DNA of 64,000 nucleotides from Nonomuraea solani (GCF_900108335.1 NZ_FNVT01000017.1:62001-126000), one strand, 5' to 3'. Shown: positions 34,431-42,640, numbered from the stretch's first letter. Notes: generated from the letters alone by a model not told the origin. A program made the numbers and translations.

Positions 34431-35087
34431 ATGAGCGCGCGTCCGGCAAGGGGTGGCGGCCGGTGGGTCACGGTGCCGCCGGAGCGCCTGCATCCGTGGA
34501 TCGACGGGTTCGCCGGCCGGCACGGGCCCTTCTCCACCTCGGGGGACGAGCGGGTGGTGCGGCTGCTGGCCGCCGACGGGGCGCTGGCCGAGCTGCACGT
34601 GCCCTTCCCGCCCATGACGCCGCCGGGGCCGCCGCACGTGACCCGGTTCGTGGCGCACGCCGGTGCCGAGCGGCGGGTGGGGGTGTTCCTGGTGCGGCTC
34701 GGCGGCTACGCGGCCGGCGTCTTCCAGGGGGCCTCGCTGGTGGCGTCCAAGGTGGGGTCGCGGCTGGTGCAGGGGCGTACGGCGGCGGGCGGGTGGTCGC
34801 AGCAGCGCTTCGCCAGGCGGCGGCGCAACCAGGCGGCTCAGGCGTTCGACGACGCGGTGGAGACGGCGGTGCGGGTGCTGGGGCCGCATCTGGGGGAGCT
34901 GGACGGGATGCTGCTCGGCGGGGACCGGCGGGCGGTGGACGCCCTGCGGCCCGATCGGCGGCTGGCGCCGCTGCTGGCGCTGGAGACCGAGCCGTTCCTG
35001 GTGGTGCCCGACCCCAGGCTGGCGGTGCTGCGCGACACGCCCGCGCTGTTCCGTGCGGTACGCGTCCGCGTGATCGATCCGGAGTGA
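34431..35087 (+). CDS. acVLRF1-like peptidyl-tRNA hydrolase/release-factor family protein
   Basis: This 218-residue protein resembles the actinobacterial Vms1/eRF1-like family. These are stand-alone relatives of the archaeal/eukaryotic release-factor core, proposed to free nascent chains from stalled ribosomes. The key block is GGWSQQRFARRRRNQ (120-134), matching the family's catalytic GxSQ-type loop followed by basic residues; other conserved parts are RFVAHAGAERRVGVFLVRLG and the helix AFDDAVETAVRVLGPHLGEL. No partner gene is adjacent: an EAL-like gene is divergent and an NmrA gene is convergent. Assignment is from remembered family features. Confidence 0.7.
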   Translation: MSARPARGGGRWVTVPPERLHPWIDGFAGRHGPFSTSGDERVVRLLAADGALAELHVPFPPMTPPGPPHVTRFVAHAGAERRVGVFLVRLGGYAAGVFQGASLVASKVGSRLVQGRTAAGGWSQQRFARRRRNQAAQAFDDAVETAVRVLGPHLGELDGMLLGGDRRAVDALRPDRRLAPLLALETEPFLVVPDPRLAVLRDTPALFRAVRVRVIDPE

Positions 35088-35091
35088 GCCT

Positions 35092-35949
35092 TCAGCCCGC
35101 GCTTTTGTGATCGGCCTCGTCGGTCTTGTCGGTCTTGTGGTCGGCGAGGAAGGTGGACAGGGAGCGGGGCGGGCGGCCGGTCAGATCCTCCACCGTCGTC
35201 GTGATCTCCGCCCAACTGCCGTCTCCCCTCTCGCCCATCTCGGCCATGAGGGCGGCCAGTTCGGCGGCGTGCGCCTGGGGGATGCCCTGGCGTTCTTCGA
35301 GATGCGCGGCCATCTCCGGGAGGGGCAGGTTCACGTAGCGGGCCGGGCGGCCGAGGGCCTTGCCGATCTCCTCGGCCACGCGGTCGTGCGACAGGGACTC
35401 GGGGCCCGTGAGCACGAGGTCGCGGTCGGGGCCGACGGGGGCGGTGAGCAGGGCGGCGGCCACCTCGGCGATGTCCCTGGCGTCGATGTAGTTGATCGGG
35501 GCGGAGCCGTACGAGCCGTACATGGTGCCGTCCTGGAAGTCGCGCGGCAGGTTCTGCATGAAGCCGCTCGGCTGCAGGATCGTCCAGGGCACGCCCGACT
35601 TCCTGAGATGGGCGTCCACCCGGCCGTGCACGCCCATGCCGAGTCTGGCGCCGGGGGCCGCGTCGCGTACCGACACCGCGACGATCTGCGCGACCCCCGC
35701 CTGGGCGGCCAGGTCGATGACGGCACGGTGCGCGTCGGCGAAGCCCGGCCAGAGCGAGCTGTTCAGGAACAGGCGGTCGCCGGGGGACAGGAGCGCGCCG
35801 ATGGTCTCGGGGCGGTCGAAGTCGGCGAGCGCGTACGGACCGCCCAGATCTTCGGCCGGCCGGCGGACGACGGCGAGGACGTCGCGTTCGCGCAGCCGCC
35901 GGACGAGCGCGCGGCCGATGGACCCGGTGGCACCGGTGACGACGATCAT
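35092..35949 (-). CDS. NmrA-like NAD(P)-binding protein
   Basis: This is an atypical short-chain dehydrogenase of 285 residues. The Rossmann start is MIVVTGATGSIGRALVRRL. NmrA-type marks follow: the VAVSVRDAAPGARLGMGVHG and HLRKSGVPWTILQPSGFMQN blocks replace the classic catalytic Tyr-Lys pair. ATG 35949 is chosen because GGAGG lies five bases upstream; the two upstream ATGs are too close. Such proteins act as quinone reductases or redox sensors. It is divergent from a TetR gene through a palindrome-rich gap, so the TetR protein probably controls it. Confidence 0.85.
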   Translation of the reverse strand: MIVVTGATGSIGRALVRRLRERDVLAVVRRPAEDLGGPYALADFDRPETIGALLSPGDRLFLNSSLWPGFADAHRAVIDLAAQAGVAQIVAVSVRDAAPGARLGMGVHGRVDAHLRKSGVPWTILQPSGFMQNLPRDFQDGTMYGSYGSAPINYIDARDIAEVAAALLTAPVGPDRDLVLTGPESLSHDRVAEEIGKALGRPARYVNLPLPEMAAHLEERQGIPQAHAAELAALMAEMGERGDGSWAEITTTVEDLTGRPPRSLSTFLADHKTDKTDEADHKSAG

Positions 35950-35961
35950 CATGACCTCCAT

Positions 35962-36023
35962 AAGTGGAATCTCGGATTCCGGTTGCCGCGACGGTACACT
36001 AAGCGGAATCTAGTCGTCCACTT
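35962..36023. promoter_or_regulatory. Operator region between divergent nmrA-like and tetR genes
   Basis: The 15-bp palindrome GGAATC-TCG-GATTCC lies at 35966-35980. A further half-site GGAATCT occurs at 36004-36010, and AAGTGGA (35962-35968) is mirrored by TCCACTT (36017-36023). This is the expected layout for a TetR repressor controlling both directions. Confidence 0.55.
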
Positions 36024-36034
36024 TGGAGTCGTAC

Positions 36035-36622
36035 GTGCGCGCGGATGCCAGGCGGAATCTGGACAAGATCGTCGAGGCGGCCGCTGAGGTCGTCGCCGAG
36101 CGCGGCGTCAACGCGCCCATGGAGGCCATCGCCAGGCGGGCGGGCGTCGGCGTCGGCACGCTCTACCGCCGCTTCCCCGACCGTGACGCCCTGCTCGAAG
36201 CCGTCGGCGGGCACTACATCCACACGATGGCCGACACGCTCGACGCGGTCGCCGGCAGTGGCGCCGACGCCTGGAGCGCGATCTGGGACTTCGTGTCCTG
36301 GGCCGCCGAGCCGGGCCGCGCCGCGCTGGCCACCGCCCTCGCCGTGCTGCCGACGGAGGCGTTGACGAACCGGGCCGAGTTCGCGCGGGTGCGGGCGGGG
36401 TGGGTGGAGCGGTTCGACGAGCTCGTACGCCGGGCGCAGGCCGAAGGCTCGATGCGGGCCGACGTCGGCGTCGAGGACCTCGTCCACCTGCTGAACGTCT
36501 TCACCTGTCACCCCGACCGGCTGCCCGCGCCGGTGGCCGCCGACCCGGTCCGATACCTGCGGCTGATGCTCGACGGAATGAAGGCCGGCGCCGCCACGCC
36601 GCCACCCGATGCCGGAGTGTGA
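36035..36622 (+). CDS. TetR family transcriptional regulator
   Basis: This 195-residue regulator has its helix-turn-helix at about residues 10-55: LDKIVEAAAEVVAERGVNAP, then MEAIARRAGVGVGTLYRRFP, followed by an all-helical ligand domain. GTG 36035 is chosen because GGAG at 36025-36028 is six bases upstream. It is divergent from the NAD(P)-binding protein gene. The ligand is unknown; a reactive electrophile or quinone would suit an NmrA-like target. Confidence 0.88.
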   Translation: MRADARRNLDKIVEAAAEVVAERGVNAPMEAIARRAGVGVGTLYRRFPDRDALLEAVGGHYIHTMADTLDAVAGSGADAWSAIWDFVSWAAEPGRAALATALAVLPTEALTNRAEFARVRAGWVERFDELVRRAQAEGSMRADVGVEDLVHLLNVFTCHPDRLPAPVAADPVRYLRLMLDGMKAGAATPPPDAGV

Positions 36623-36635
36623 CCGCCTCGCGTCG

Positions 36636-36673
36636 TTGAGACGATTCAAAAGAATCTTGAATGCCGCTATGAT
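36636..36673 (+). promoter_or_regulatory. lacI-type gene promoter with operator TTGAGACGATTCAA over the -35
   Basis: A promoter with -35 TTCAAA (36645-36650), 17-base spacer and -10 TATGAT (36668-36673) is present. The CG-centred palindrome-like 14-mer TTGAGACGATTCAA (36636-36649) covers the -35, so the LacI protein probably represses itself. Almost the same 14-mer recurs at 39237. Confidence 0.65.
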
Positions 36674-36764
36674 GAGCCGAGTTCTAGGTGGAACCGCGCT
36701 CTGCGGTCCATGTCAAGTTGCGGGTTTCTGCAGTTCAGGCAGCAGCACGGCCTCGTGAGGATCG

Positions 36765-37784
36765 ATGGCGACCAGGAACATCAAGGAGGTCGCGCAGCTT
36801 GCGCGCGTCTCGGTGGGCACGGTGAGCAATGTGCTCAACCGCCCGGAGATCGTGTCCCCCGCCACACGCGAACGCGTCTTCGAAGCGATCAAGAAACTGG
36901 GCTTCGTCCGTAACGAGGTGGCTCGCCACCTGCGGGTGGGGCGCAGCCGGACGGTCGGGCTCGTCGTGCTCGACGTGTCCAACCCGTTCTTCGTGGACGT
37001 CGCCCAGGGCGCCGAATCGGTGGCCGACGAGCACGACTCGATGGTGGTGCTCTGCAACAGCGCCGGCGACACCGGCCGCGAGCGCCGCCACCTCGACCAG
37101 CTCGAACAGCAGCGGGTGATGGGAATACTGATCACCCCGGTGGAGATGGAAAGCCCCTGGCTGGAGGAACTGGCCGCGCGCGGCACCCCGGTGGTGCTGG
37201 TCGACAGCCCGGCGACCGGGCTGCAGTGCTCGGTGGCCGTGGACGACCGGCTCGGCGGGCAGATCGCGGGCGCCCACCTGATTGAACGGGGGCACCGGCG
37301 CATCATGTTTGTCGGGGGGCCGCCGTCCATCAAACAGGTGGCCGACCGGCACGCGGGCGTCACCAGCGCCGTCGCGGCCGCGGACGGGGCCGTTGAACTG
37401 CTCACCTCCACGGCGCCCACGCTGACGGTGGCGGAGGGGCGGGCGATCGGGGAACGGGTGGCGGCTCTGCCCGCCGACGAACGCCCCACGGCGGCCTTCT
37501 GCGCCAACGACATGATGGCGCTGGGCTTCTTACAGGCGATGGCGTCACGGGGCCTCAGGGTGCCCGATGACCTGGCCATCATCGGATACGACGACATCGA
37601 CTTCGCCGCCGCGGCCGCCGTGCCGCTGTCGTCCATACGGCAGCCTCGGGAACTGCTGGGGCGGACGGCGATCGACCTGTTGCTGGAGGAGGTGGCCGAG
37701 CCTGAACAGCACCGGCACAGACAGGTCATCTTCCAGCCTGACCTGGTAATACGAGAGTCGAGCGCTCTCCGCCGCAACCCCTGA
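36765..37784 (+). CDS. LacI family transcriptional regulator of the rhamnogalacturonan locus
   Basis: This 339-residue repressor has its LacI headpiece at residues 1-60: NIKEVAQLARVSVGTVSNVL and the hinge helix ARHLRVGRSRTVGLVVLD. The periplasmic-binding-like effector domain runs from 62 to 335, with IIGYDDIDFAAAAAVPLSSI and RQPRELLGRTAIDLLLEE near the end. It heads a gene set for uptake and breakdown of pectic oligosaccharides. One TTA codon (codon 256, 37530-37532) is present. Two near-identical operator-like 14-mers suggest both autoregulation and control of the transport operon. Confidence 0.88.
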   Translation: MATRNIKEVAQLARVSVGTVSNVLNRPEIVSPATRERVFEAIKKLGFVRNEVARHLRVGRSRTVGLVVLDVSNPFFVDVAQGAESVADEHDSMVVLCNSAGDTGRERRHLDQLEQQRVMGILITPVEMESPWLEELAARGTPVVLVDSPATGLQCSVAVDDRLGGQIAGAHLIERGHRRIMFVGGPPSIKQVADRHAGVTSAVAAADGAVELLTSTAPTLTVAEGRAIGERVAALPADERPTAAFCANDMMALGFLQAMASRGLRVPDDLAIIGYDDIDFAAAAAVPLSSIRQPRELLGRTAIDLLLEEVAEPEQHRHRQVIFQPDLVIRESSALRRNP

Positions 37785-38577
37785 CTCGCGCGGGCGGCAT
37801 TTCAGGATATGCCTCACCGACGCGCCCAGAGTGCCCTGGGATCGGTGCGGCCCGCCGCCCGGCTGGGTCGCCGTACACGTTGCGCCGGGCCCCTCCGTCC
37901 ACCGACTCACCGACGCGGCGCGCCCAGGCTGACCTGCGGGTTCGGGGGTGTGTGCCCCGGCCGGGTTCGCCCCGGGAGGCGCGCCCGGGCTGATCTGCGG
38001 GTTCGGGCTGTGGGCCCTGGCCAGGCTCGCCCCGAGAGGCGCGCCACTCCGAAGGTGCGCCACCTCAGGAGGTGCGCCACCTCAGGAGGTGCGCCGCTCT
38101 GGGGGAGGGTGCGCTCGCCCCGGAGGTGCGCTCTCTGGGGGCGTGGCTCGGCGGTGTGCCCTGCTCGGCTGGGGGTGTGCTGAGCCGTATGGACGGTGAT
38201 GTGGCTGCGGCCCGCTTGCCAGGCTGGTCGCCGCACGCGTTGCGCCGGGCCCCTCCGTTCACCGTCTCGCCGACGCGGCGCGCCTAAGGTGAGCTGCGGG
38301 GTTCGGGGCGTGCGCCTTGCCGGGCCCCTCGGGAGGTGGGCCCCTCGGGAGGTGGGCCGTTCCGGGAGGGGGGCCGTTCCGGGAGGGGGGCCGTTCCGGG
38401 AGGTGGGCCGTTCCGGGAGGGGGGCCGCCCCGGAGGTGGGCCGCCGGAGTCGCGCGCTCGCCCCGGAGGGGTGTGCCTGGTCGGGGCTGGGTCTGGCGGT
38501 GGTTCCAAGCCGTCGCGGCCGGTTTGTGTCTTCATTCGTCCGACAACCCATTCATGTGATCGCCGAAGGAGTCATCC
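37785..38577. repeat. Gene-free GC-rich region of nested degenerate repeats
   Basis: Almost 0.8 kb between lacI and the DUF1961 gene has no supportable gene. A 105-base segment at 37846-37950 recurs at 38206-38310 (offset exactly 360, imperfect). A 60-base segment at 37928-37986 recurs at 37989-38046. Two copies of a GTGCGCCACCTCAGGAG unit lie near 38055-38090. The last 132 bases before the DUF1961 gene carry only its GGAG ribosome site. Confidence 0.85.
38331..38445 (+). repeat. Tandem 17-bp G-rich repeats
   Basis: About six and a half units of 16-17 bases follow one another with starts at 38331, 38347, 38364, 38381, 38398, 38415 and 38432. The consensus is GGGAGGKGGGCCGTTCC. Runs of three to six G on the plus strand could form G-quadruplexes in DNA or RNA. 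Confidence 0.93.
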
Positions 38578-39234
38578 ATGTCCGAGATCTACAACAACCC
38601 CCTGGCCACCCCCGATGACCTGGCCGGATTCCGGATGGAGGGGGATGGGGCCGTGTCGTTCACCCAAGGGCGCATGCGGCTGGAGAGCCTCAGGCCCGCC
38701 TCCGACGGGCAGGCGGCCAACGTCGTGCTCTGGTGCCCCGAGGAGTTCCCCGCCGACATACGGATCGAGTGGGACTTCTGGCCCGTCAGGGAGCCGGGGC
38801 TGGCCATCATGTTCTTCCACGCCCGGGGCCGCGACGGCGAAGACCTGTTCGATCCGCGCCTGACCCCGCGCAACGGCCCCTACGAGCAGTACCACCACGG
38901 CGACATCGACGCCTACCACGTCTCCTATTTCCGCCGCATGTGGGCCTCAGAGCGCGCCCTGCACACCTGCAACCTGCGCAAGAGCCACGGGTTCCACCTG
39001 GTCGCGCAGGGTGCCGACCCGTTGCCGGCGGTGCTGGACGCCGACGGGCCCTATGCGATCCGGCTGGACGTCAAGGGGGGCGAGGTCACGTTCTCAATCA
39101 ACGATTTGGTCTCGTTCAGGTGGCAGGATGACGGCTCCGTCGGCGGTTCCGCCCTGGCAGGAGGCAAGATCGGGTTTCGGCAGATGGCACCGCTGATCGG
39201 AGAGTACGGAAATCTCCGGGTATCTCGTCATTGA
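38578..39234 (+). CDS. DUF1961 family protein (YesU-like)
   Basis: This 218-residue protein is related to YesU of the Bacillus rhamnogalacturonan locus. The fold is expected to be a concanavalin-like beta sandwich, as in many glycan enzymes or binding proteins. Recognisable parts are EWDFWPVREPGLAIMFFHAR, NGPYEQYHHGDIDAYHVSYF and FSINDLVSFRW. There is no signal peptide, so it acts inside the cell, presumably on imported pectin fragments. Its catalytic role is not established. It starts with a good GGAG box and ends two bases before the LacI-type operator at 39237. Confidence 0.8.
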   Translation: MSEIYNNPLATPDDLAGFRMEGDGAVSFTQGRMRLESLRPASDGQAANVVLWCPEEFPADIRIEWDFWPVREPGLAIMFFHARGRDGEDLFDPRLTPRNGPYEQYHHGDIDAYHVSYFRRMWASERALHTCNLRKSHGFHLVAQGADPLPAVLDADGPYAIRLDVKGGEVTFSINDLVSFRWQDDGSVGGSALAGGKIGFRQMAPLIGEYGNLRVSRH

Positions 39235-39236
39235 CT

Positions 39237-39250
39237 TTGAGTCGATTCAA
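39237..39250. promoter_or_regulatory. LacI-type operator TTGAGTCGATTCAA
   Basis: This 14-mer differs at one position from the one over the lacI promoter (36636-36649) and has the same CG centre and TTGA/TCAA ends. It lies upstream of the DUF624-ABC importer operon. A weak promoter candidate (TTGTAA at 39283, CAATAC at 39308) lies between it and the first gene. Confidence 0.65.
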
Positions 39251-39357
39251 CACTAATTTCGCACCAACCGCCGTTCACTCGCTTGTAACTGGGCAGGAAC
39301 CACGGTGCAATACTCCACCCCCGTATCCGTGCACGTGCCACGAGAAGGTGGTGCCGG

Positions 39358-39987
39358 ATGAACCATCCCGCCATGTCGATCAGGATCCAAGCTGCCTGCT
39401 CAGAGCTCATCTGGGTGGTCCAGCTGAACCTGATGTGGCTCGTGTTCACCCTCGCAGGAGGAGTGATCCTCGGGCTCGGGCCCGCCACCGTCGCCGCCTA
39501 CACCCTGGCTCGGCGGCATGCCCGAAATGAAACGTTTCAGGCTTGGAGCGAATTCTGGACCGTCTACCGACGGGAGTTCGTCCGGGCCTCGTTGCTGGTC
39601 CTGCCGGCGGCGCTGGTCGCCACCGTGCTGGTCGGCAACTACCTGTATTTCTCCGCTCTCGGGCCCAGCATGGGAGCGTTGCGGATCGCGACTTTCGTGG
39701 CCCTCATCGCACTGGCGGGTGTGGGGGCGCACGTAGGGCCGCTCTACGCGCACTACGATCTGCCGCTCTGGGCGTACTGGCCCAAAGCATCCCAGCTAGC
39801 GATTTTTCGCCCGGCCTCGTCCGTGGTGTTGCTGCTAGCGCTCTCAGCCATCGCCTTCGCGACCTCGGTGGCGCCCATCCTGGCGCCGATGATCAGCTTC
39901 GGCGCGTGGATCTATCTCAACACGTGGCTCTGCCTGCGCTTCTTCCAGGAGAACGAGGCGCGCCTGCATTCGAAAGGGAACTCATGA
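39358..39987 (+). CDS. DUF624 (YesL-like) membrane protein
   Basis: The 209-residue polytopic protein has about five hydrophobic helices and the family start ELIWVVQLNLMWLVFTLAGG followed by LGPATVAAYTLARRHARNE. YesL-like proteins accompany LplABC-type importers of complex oligosaccharides and are thought to support them; the mechanism is unknown. The ATG at 39358 has GAAGGTGG upstream, and the stop overlaps the binding-protein start (ATGA). A perfect palindrome TGAAACGTTTCA lies inside the gene. Confidence 0.82.
   Translation: MNHPAMSIRIQAACSELIWVVQLNLMWLVFTLAGGVILGLGPATVAAYTLARRHARNETFQAWSEFWTVYRREFVRASLLVLPAALVATVLVGNYLYFSALGPSMGALRIATFVALIALAGVGAHVGPLYAHYDLPLWAYWPKASQLAIFRPASSVVLLLALSAIAFATSVAPILAPMISFGAWIYLNTWLCLRFFQENEARLHSKGNS
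39527..39540. promoter_or_regulatory. Intragenic palindrome TGAAACGTTTCA (39528-39539), possible third LacI site
   Basis: Within the DUF624 gene, ATGAAACGTTTCAG shares 10 of 14 positions and the CG centre with the two TTGAG-CGATTCAA operators. The core 12-mer is a perfect palindrome. It could be an auxiliary operator for DNA looping. Confidence 0.4.
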
Positions 39988-41537
39988 GCGCATCCCGCCG
40001 CCGGCGGCTCCTTGCCGGTGTGTTAACGCTAACGGCTGCTCTCACCGCCTCGGCCTGCTCCGGTGGTGACGCGCCCGCCGCTGACCCGAACACGCTGACG
40101 ATCATGACGAAGCTGTTCGGGCCCGCTCCCGACCCGAAGGGTGAGATGCAGCAGGCGGTCGAGAAGTTCCTCGGCAAGAAGCTGCAGATCACCTGGGTTC
40201 CCAACGCCGAGTACGCCGACAAGGTCAACGTCACGCTCGCCTCGGGCAACGTGCCGCAGGTCGTGGTCGTGGACCCGCACGGCCCGGCGTTCGTCAAGGC
40301 CGCACAGGCCGGGGCGTTCTGGGACCTGACCGACAAGCTGGCCAAGTACCCGAGCCTGAAGCCGGTGGACGAGCGCCGCGTGCTCAACGCCTCCATCAAC
40401 GGCAAGTCCTACGCCATCCCCCGGATGCGGCCCATGCTGCGTTCGGCGGTCATGATCCGCAAGGACTGGCTGGACAAGCTCGGCCTGAAGCTGCCCGAGA
40501 CCGTCGACGACCTCTACAACATCGCCGAGGCCTTCACCGAGAAGGACCCCGACGGCAACGGCAAGAAGGACACCTACGGCCTGATCATCCCGAAGTGGCC
40601 GGGCAAGTACGCCAGCGCCAGCCCCTATGACACGCTCGAGACCTGGTTCGGCGCCCCGAACCAGTGGGGCGAGCGCAACGGCAAGCTGGTTCCCGGCTTC
40701 GACACCCCCGAGTTCCTCGAGGCCAACAAGTTCCTCAAGAAGATGATCGACGGGGGCATGGTCAACCCGGACTTCGCCAGCTACGACACGGCCAAGTGGG
40801 ACGACCCGTTCTTCCAGGGCAAGGGCGGCATCATCATCGACGTGAACGTCCGCGCCAGGGCGCTGCTCGACAAGTTCAGGGACAACGGCGACAAGGACTA
40901 CGGCGACAAGGTCGCCATGGTCGGCAACCTCAAGCGCGCCGACGGCAAGAAGTTCTCCCTGCCGTTCACCGGCTACAACGACGCCATCGCCATCTCCAAG
41001 CAGAACGTGCGGACCGAGCAGGACCTGGACAACGTCCTGAAGGTGCTGGACAAGCTGGGCACCAAGGAGGGGCAGATCCTGGTCCAGAACGGCATCGAGG
41101 GCCGCAACTTCAAGGCCGATGGCGACACCGCCGCGCTGATCAACGAGGACGACCCCGCGGTCCGGGTCGTCCAGGACAACGTCGACCAGGCCTTCACCCA
41201 GCTCGGATTCCAGGGCGACACGACGTACGGCGGCCTCGCCTATGCGCGCACGCCGTCCGGTCAGGCGTACAAGGACATCATCAAGCTGGGCCTGGACCTG
41301 ATGAACGAGGACCTCAAGACGGCCGTGTTCAACCCGGCGCTGCCCGTGGTCTCGCCCACGGCCGTCTCCAAGGGCGCGCAGCTCGACGACATCATTCCCG
41401 ACGCCCGGATCAAGTTCCTGTCGGGTGAGATGACCGAAGAGCAGCTGAAGGGCGAGATCAAGCGCTGGTACGACGCCGGCGGCACGCAGGTCGCCGCCGA
41501 GATCAACGACCTGGTCTCCAAGCTCGGCACCAACTGA
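39984..41537 (+). CDS. LplA-like extracellular solute-binding lipoprotein
   Basis: This 517-residue binding protein serves oligosaccharide import. The signal is basic (SRRRR), then hydrophobic, with the lipid cysteine C25 (LTASACSGG). The mature part has NVTLASGNVPQVVVVDPHG and an EF-hand-like calcium loop DPDGNGKKDTYG (188-199), as in binding proteins for uronic oligosaccharides. A TTA codon (codon 14) and a CTA codon (codon 16) fall in the signal peptide. It is followed by two stem-loops before the permease genes, so it is probably made in excess of them. No ATPase gene is present; a shared ATPase is assumed. Confidence 0.9.
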   Translation: MSASRRRRLLAGVLTLTAALTASACSGGDAPAADPNTLTIMTKLFGPAPDPKGEMQQAVEKFLGKKLQITWVPNAEYADKVNVTLASGNVPQVVVVDPHGPAFVKAAQAGAFWDLTDKLAKYPSLKPVDERRVLNASINGKSYAIPRMRPMLRSAVMIRKDWLDKLGLKLPETVDDLYNIAEAFTEKDPDGNGKKDTYGLIIPKWPGKYASASPYDTLETWFGAPNQWGERNGKLVPGFDTPEFLEANKFLKKMIDGGMVNPDFASYDTAKWDDPFFQGKGGIIIDVNVRARALLDKFRDNGDKDYGDKVAMVGNLKRADGKKFSLPFTGYNDAIAISKQNVRTEQDLDNVLKVLDKLGTKEGQILVQNGIEGRNFKADGDTAALINEDDPAVRVVQDNVDQAFTQLGFQGDTTYGGLAYARTPSGQAYKDIIKLGLDLMNEDLKTAVFNPALPVVSPTAVSKGAQLDDIIPDARIKFLSGEMTEEQLKGEIKRWYDAGGTQVAAEINDLVSKLGTN

Positions 41538-41544
41538 CCCCGCC

Positions 41545-41634
41545 GTGAGGGCCCGGGCCGCCGCCCGGGTCCTCACAGCCGACAGGAAACCCGCCGGCCC
41601 GCAGCTCACGAGCGCGGTCCGTCCGGCGGGTTTC
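41545..41634 (+). terminator. Double hairpin between binding-protein and permease genes (partial terminator)
   Basis: GTGAGGGCCCGGG (41545-41557) pairs with CCCGGGTCCTCAC (41564-41576), 13 pairs with one G-U. GAAACCCGCCGG (41586-41597) pairs perfectly with CCGGCGGGTTTC (41623-41634) and is followed by TTTAGG. Both lie inside the operon, so partial termination or 3'-end protection is the likely role. Confidence 0.75.
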
Positions 41635-41653
41635 TTTAGGAAAGGAGGCCGTT

Positions 41654-42628
41654 GTGGCCACCGACCTGGCGCCGCCTCCATCGGCGGCGGCGGCCAAGAC
41701 CGCCCGCCGCCGCAGGAAGCCGGGACTGGGCGCGTCTCTGGCGCGCTACAAATGGCTGTACCTGATGATCCTGCCGGGCGTCATCTACTTCGCGCTGTTC
41801 AAGTACCTCCCGATGTACGGCATCACCATCGCCTTCCAGGACTTCGTGCCGTACCTGGGGTACTCCGGAAGCCCCTGGGTGGGCTTCAAGAACTTCGAGG
41901 ATCTGTTCGCCGGCCCCGACTTCGGCCGGCTGATGTTCAACACGCTGTTCCTCGCGCTGCTGACCGTGGTCTTCATCTTCCCCGCGCCGATCGTCATCGC
42001 GCTGCTGCTGAACGAGCTGCGGGTCAACATTCTCAAGCGCTCGGTCCAGTCGGTGATGTACATCCCGCACTTCCTGTCCTGGACGATCGTCGCGTCGCTG
42101 ACGTACCTGTTGTTCTCGGCCGACTACGGGGTGGTCGCCGGGTGGATCCGCGACGTGCTCGGGGACACCGCGAAGATCGACTACGTGGCGCAGGAGGACT
42201 GGTTCCGTCCGCTGATCATCCTGCAGCAGCTGTGGAAGCTGACCGGCTGGGGCACGATCATCTACCTGGCCGCGCTGGCCGGCGTGGACCCGCAGTTGTA
42301 CGAGGCCGCGCGCATGGACGGCGCGGGACGTTTCCGCCAGCTCTGGCACGTCACGCTTCCCGCGATCCGCCCCACGATCGTCGTCATGGCCATCCTGACC
42401 TCGGGCAACCTGCTGGACACCGGCTTCGAGCAGATCTGGCTCATGACCACCTCGCTGAACCGCTCGGTGGCCGACGTGTTCGACACCTACGTCTACTACA
42501 CCGGTATCACCCAGAGCGCCATCAGCTACTCCACCGCCGTCGGCCTGTTCAAGGGCGTCGTCGGCTGCATTCTGATCTTCGGCTCCAACTGGCTGGCCAA
42601 GCGCCTCGGCCAGCGTGGACTGCTCTAG
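41654..42628 (+). CDS. LplB-like ABC transporter permease
   Basis: This 324-residue membrane subunit belongs to the polygalacturonan/rhamnogalacturonan-type importer group. Family marks are YLMILPGVIYFALFKYLPMY, GITIAFQDF and the EAA loop LYEAARMDGAGRFRQLWHVTLPAIRP. The GTG start at 41654 has a perfect AAAGGAGG (41641-41648), five bases upstream. This strong ribosome site may offset the terminator just before it. The second permease follows 12 bases later. Confidence 0.92.
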   Translation: MATDLAPPPSAAAAKTARRRRKPGLGASLARYKWLYLMILPGVIYFALFKYLPMYGITIAFQDFVPYLGYSGSPWVGFKNFEDLFAGPDFGRLMFNTLFLALLTVVFIFPAPIVIALLLNELRVNILKRSVQSVMYIPHFLSWTIVASLTYLLFSADYGVVAGWIRDVLGDTAKIDYVAQEDWFRPLIILQQLWKLTGWGTIIYLAALAGVDPQLYEAARMDGAGRFRQLWHVTLPAIRPTIVVMAILTSGNLLDTGFEQIWLMTTSLNRSVADVFDTYVYYTGITQSAISYSTAVGLFKGVVGCILIFGSNWLAKRLGQRGLL

Positions 42629-42640
42629 GGAGCCCCGGCA

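Noticed and set aside
38331-38445. Tandem array considered as CRISPR
   Set aside because: Units are directly adjacent, 17 bp, without spacers, and no cas gene is near.
37809-38618. Several open frames in the repeat island
   Set aside because: They exist in many frames at once because of the GC-rich repeats, lack domains and ribosome sites, and one runs into the DUF1961 gene in the wrong frame.
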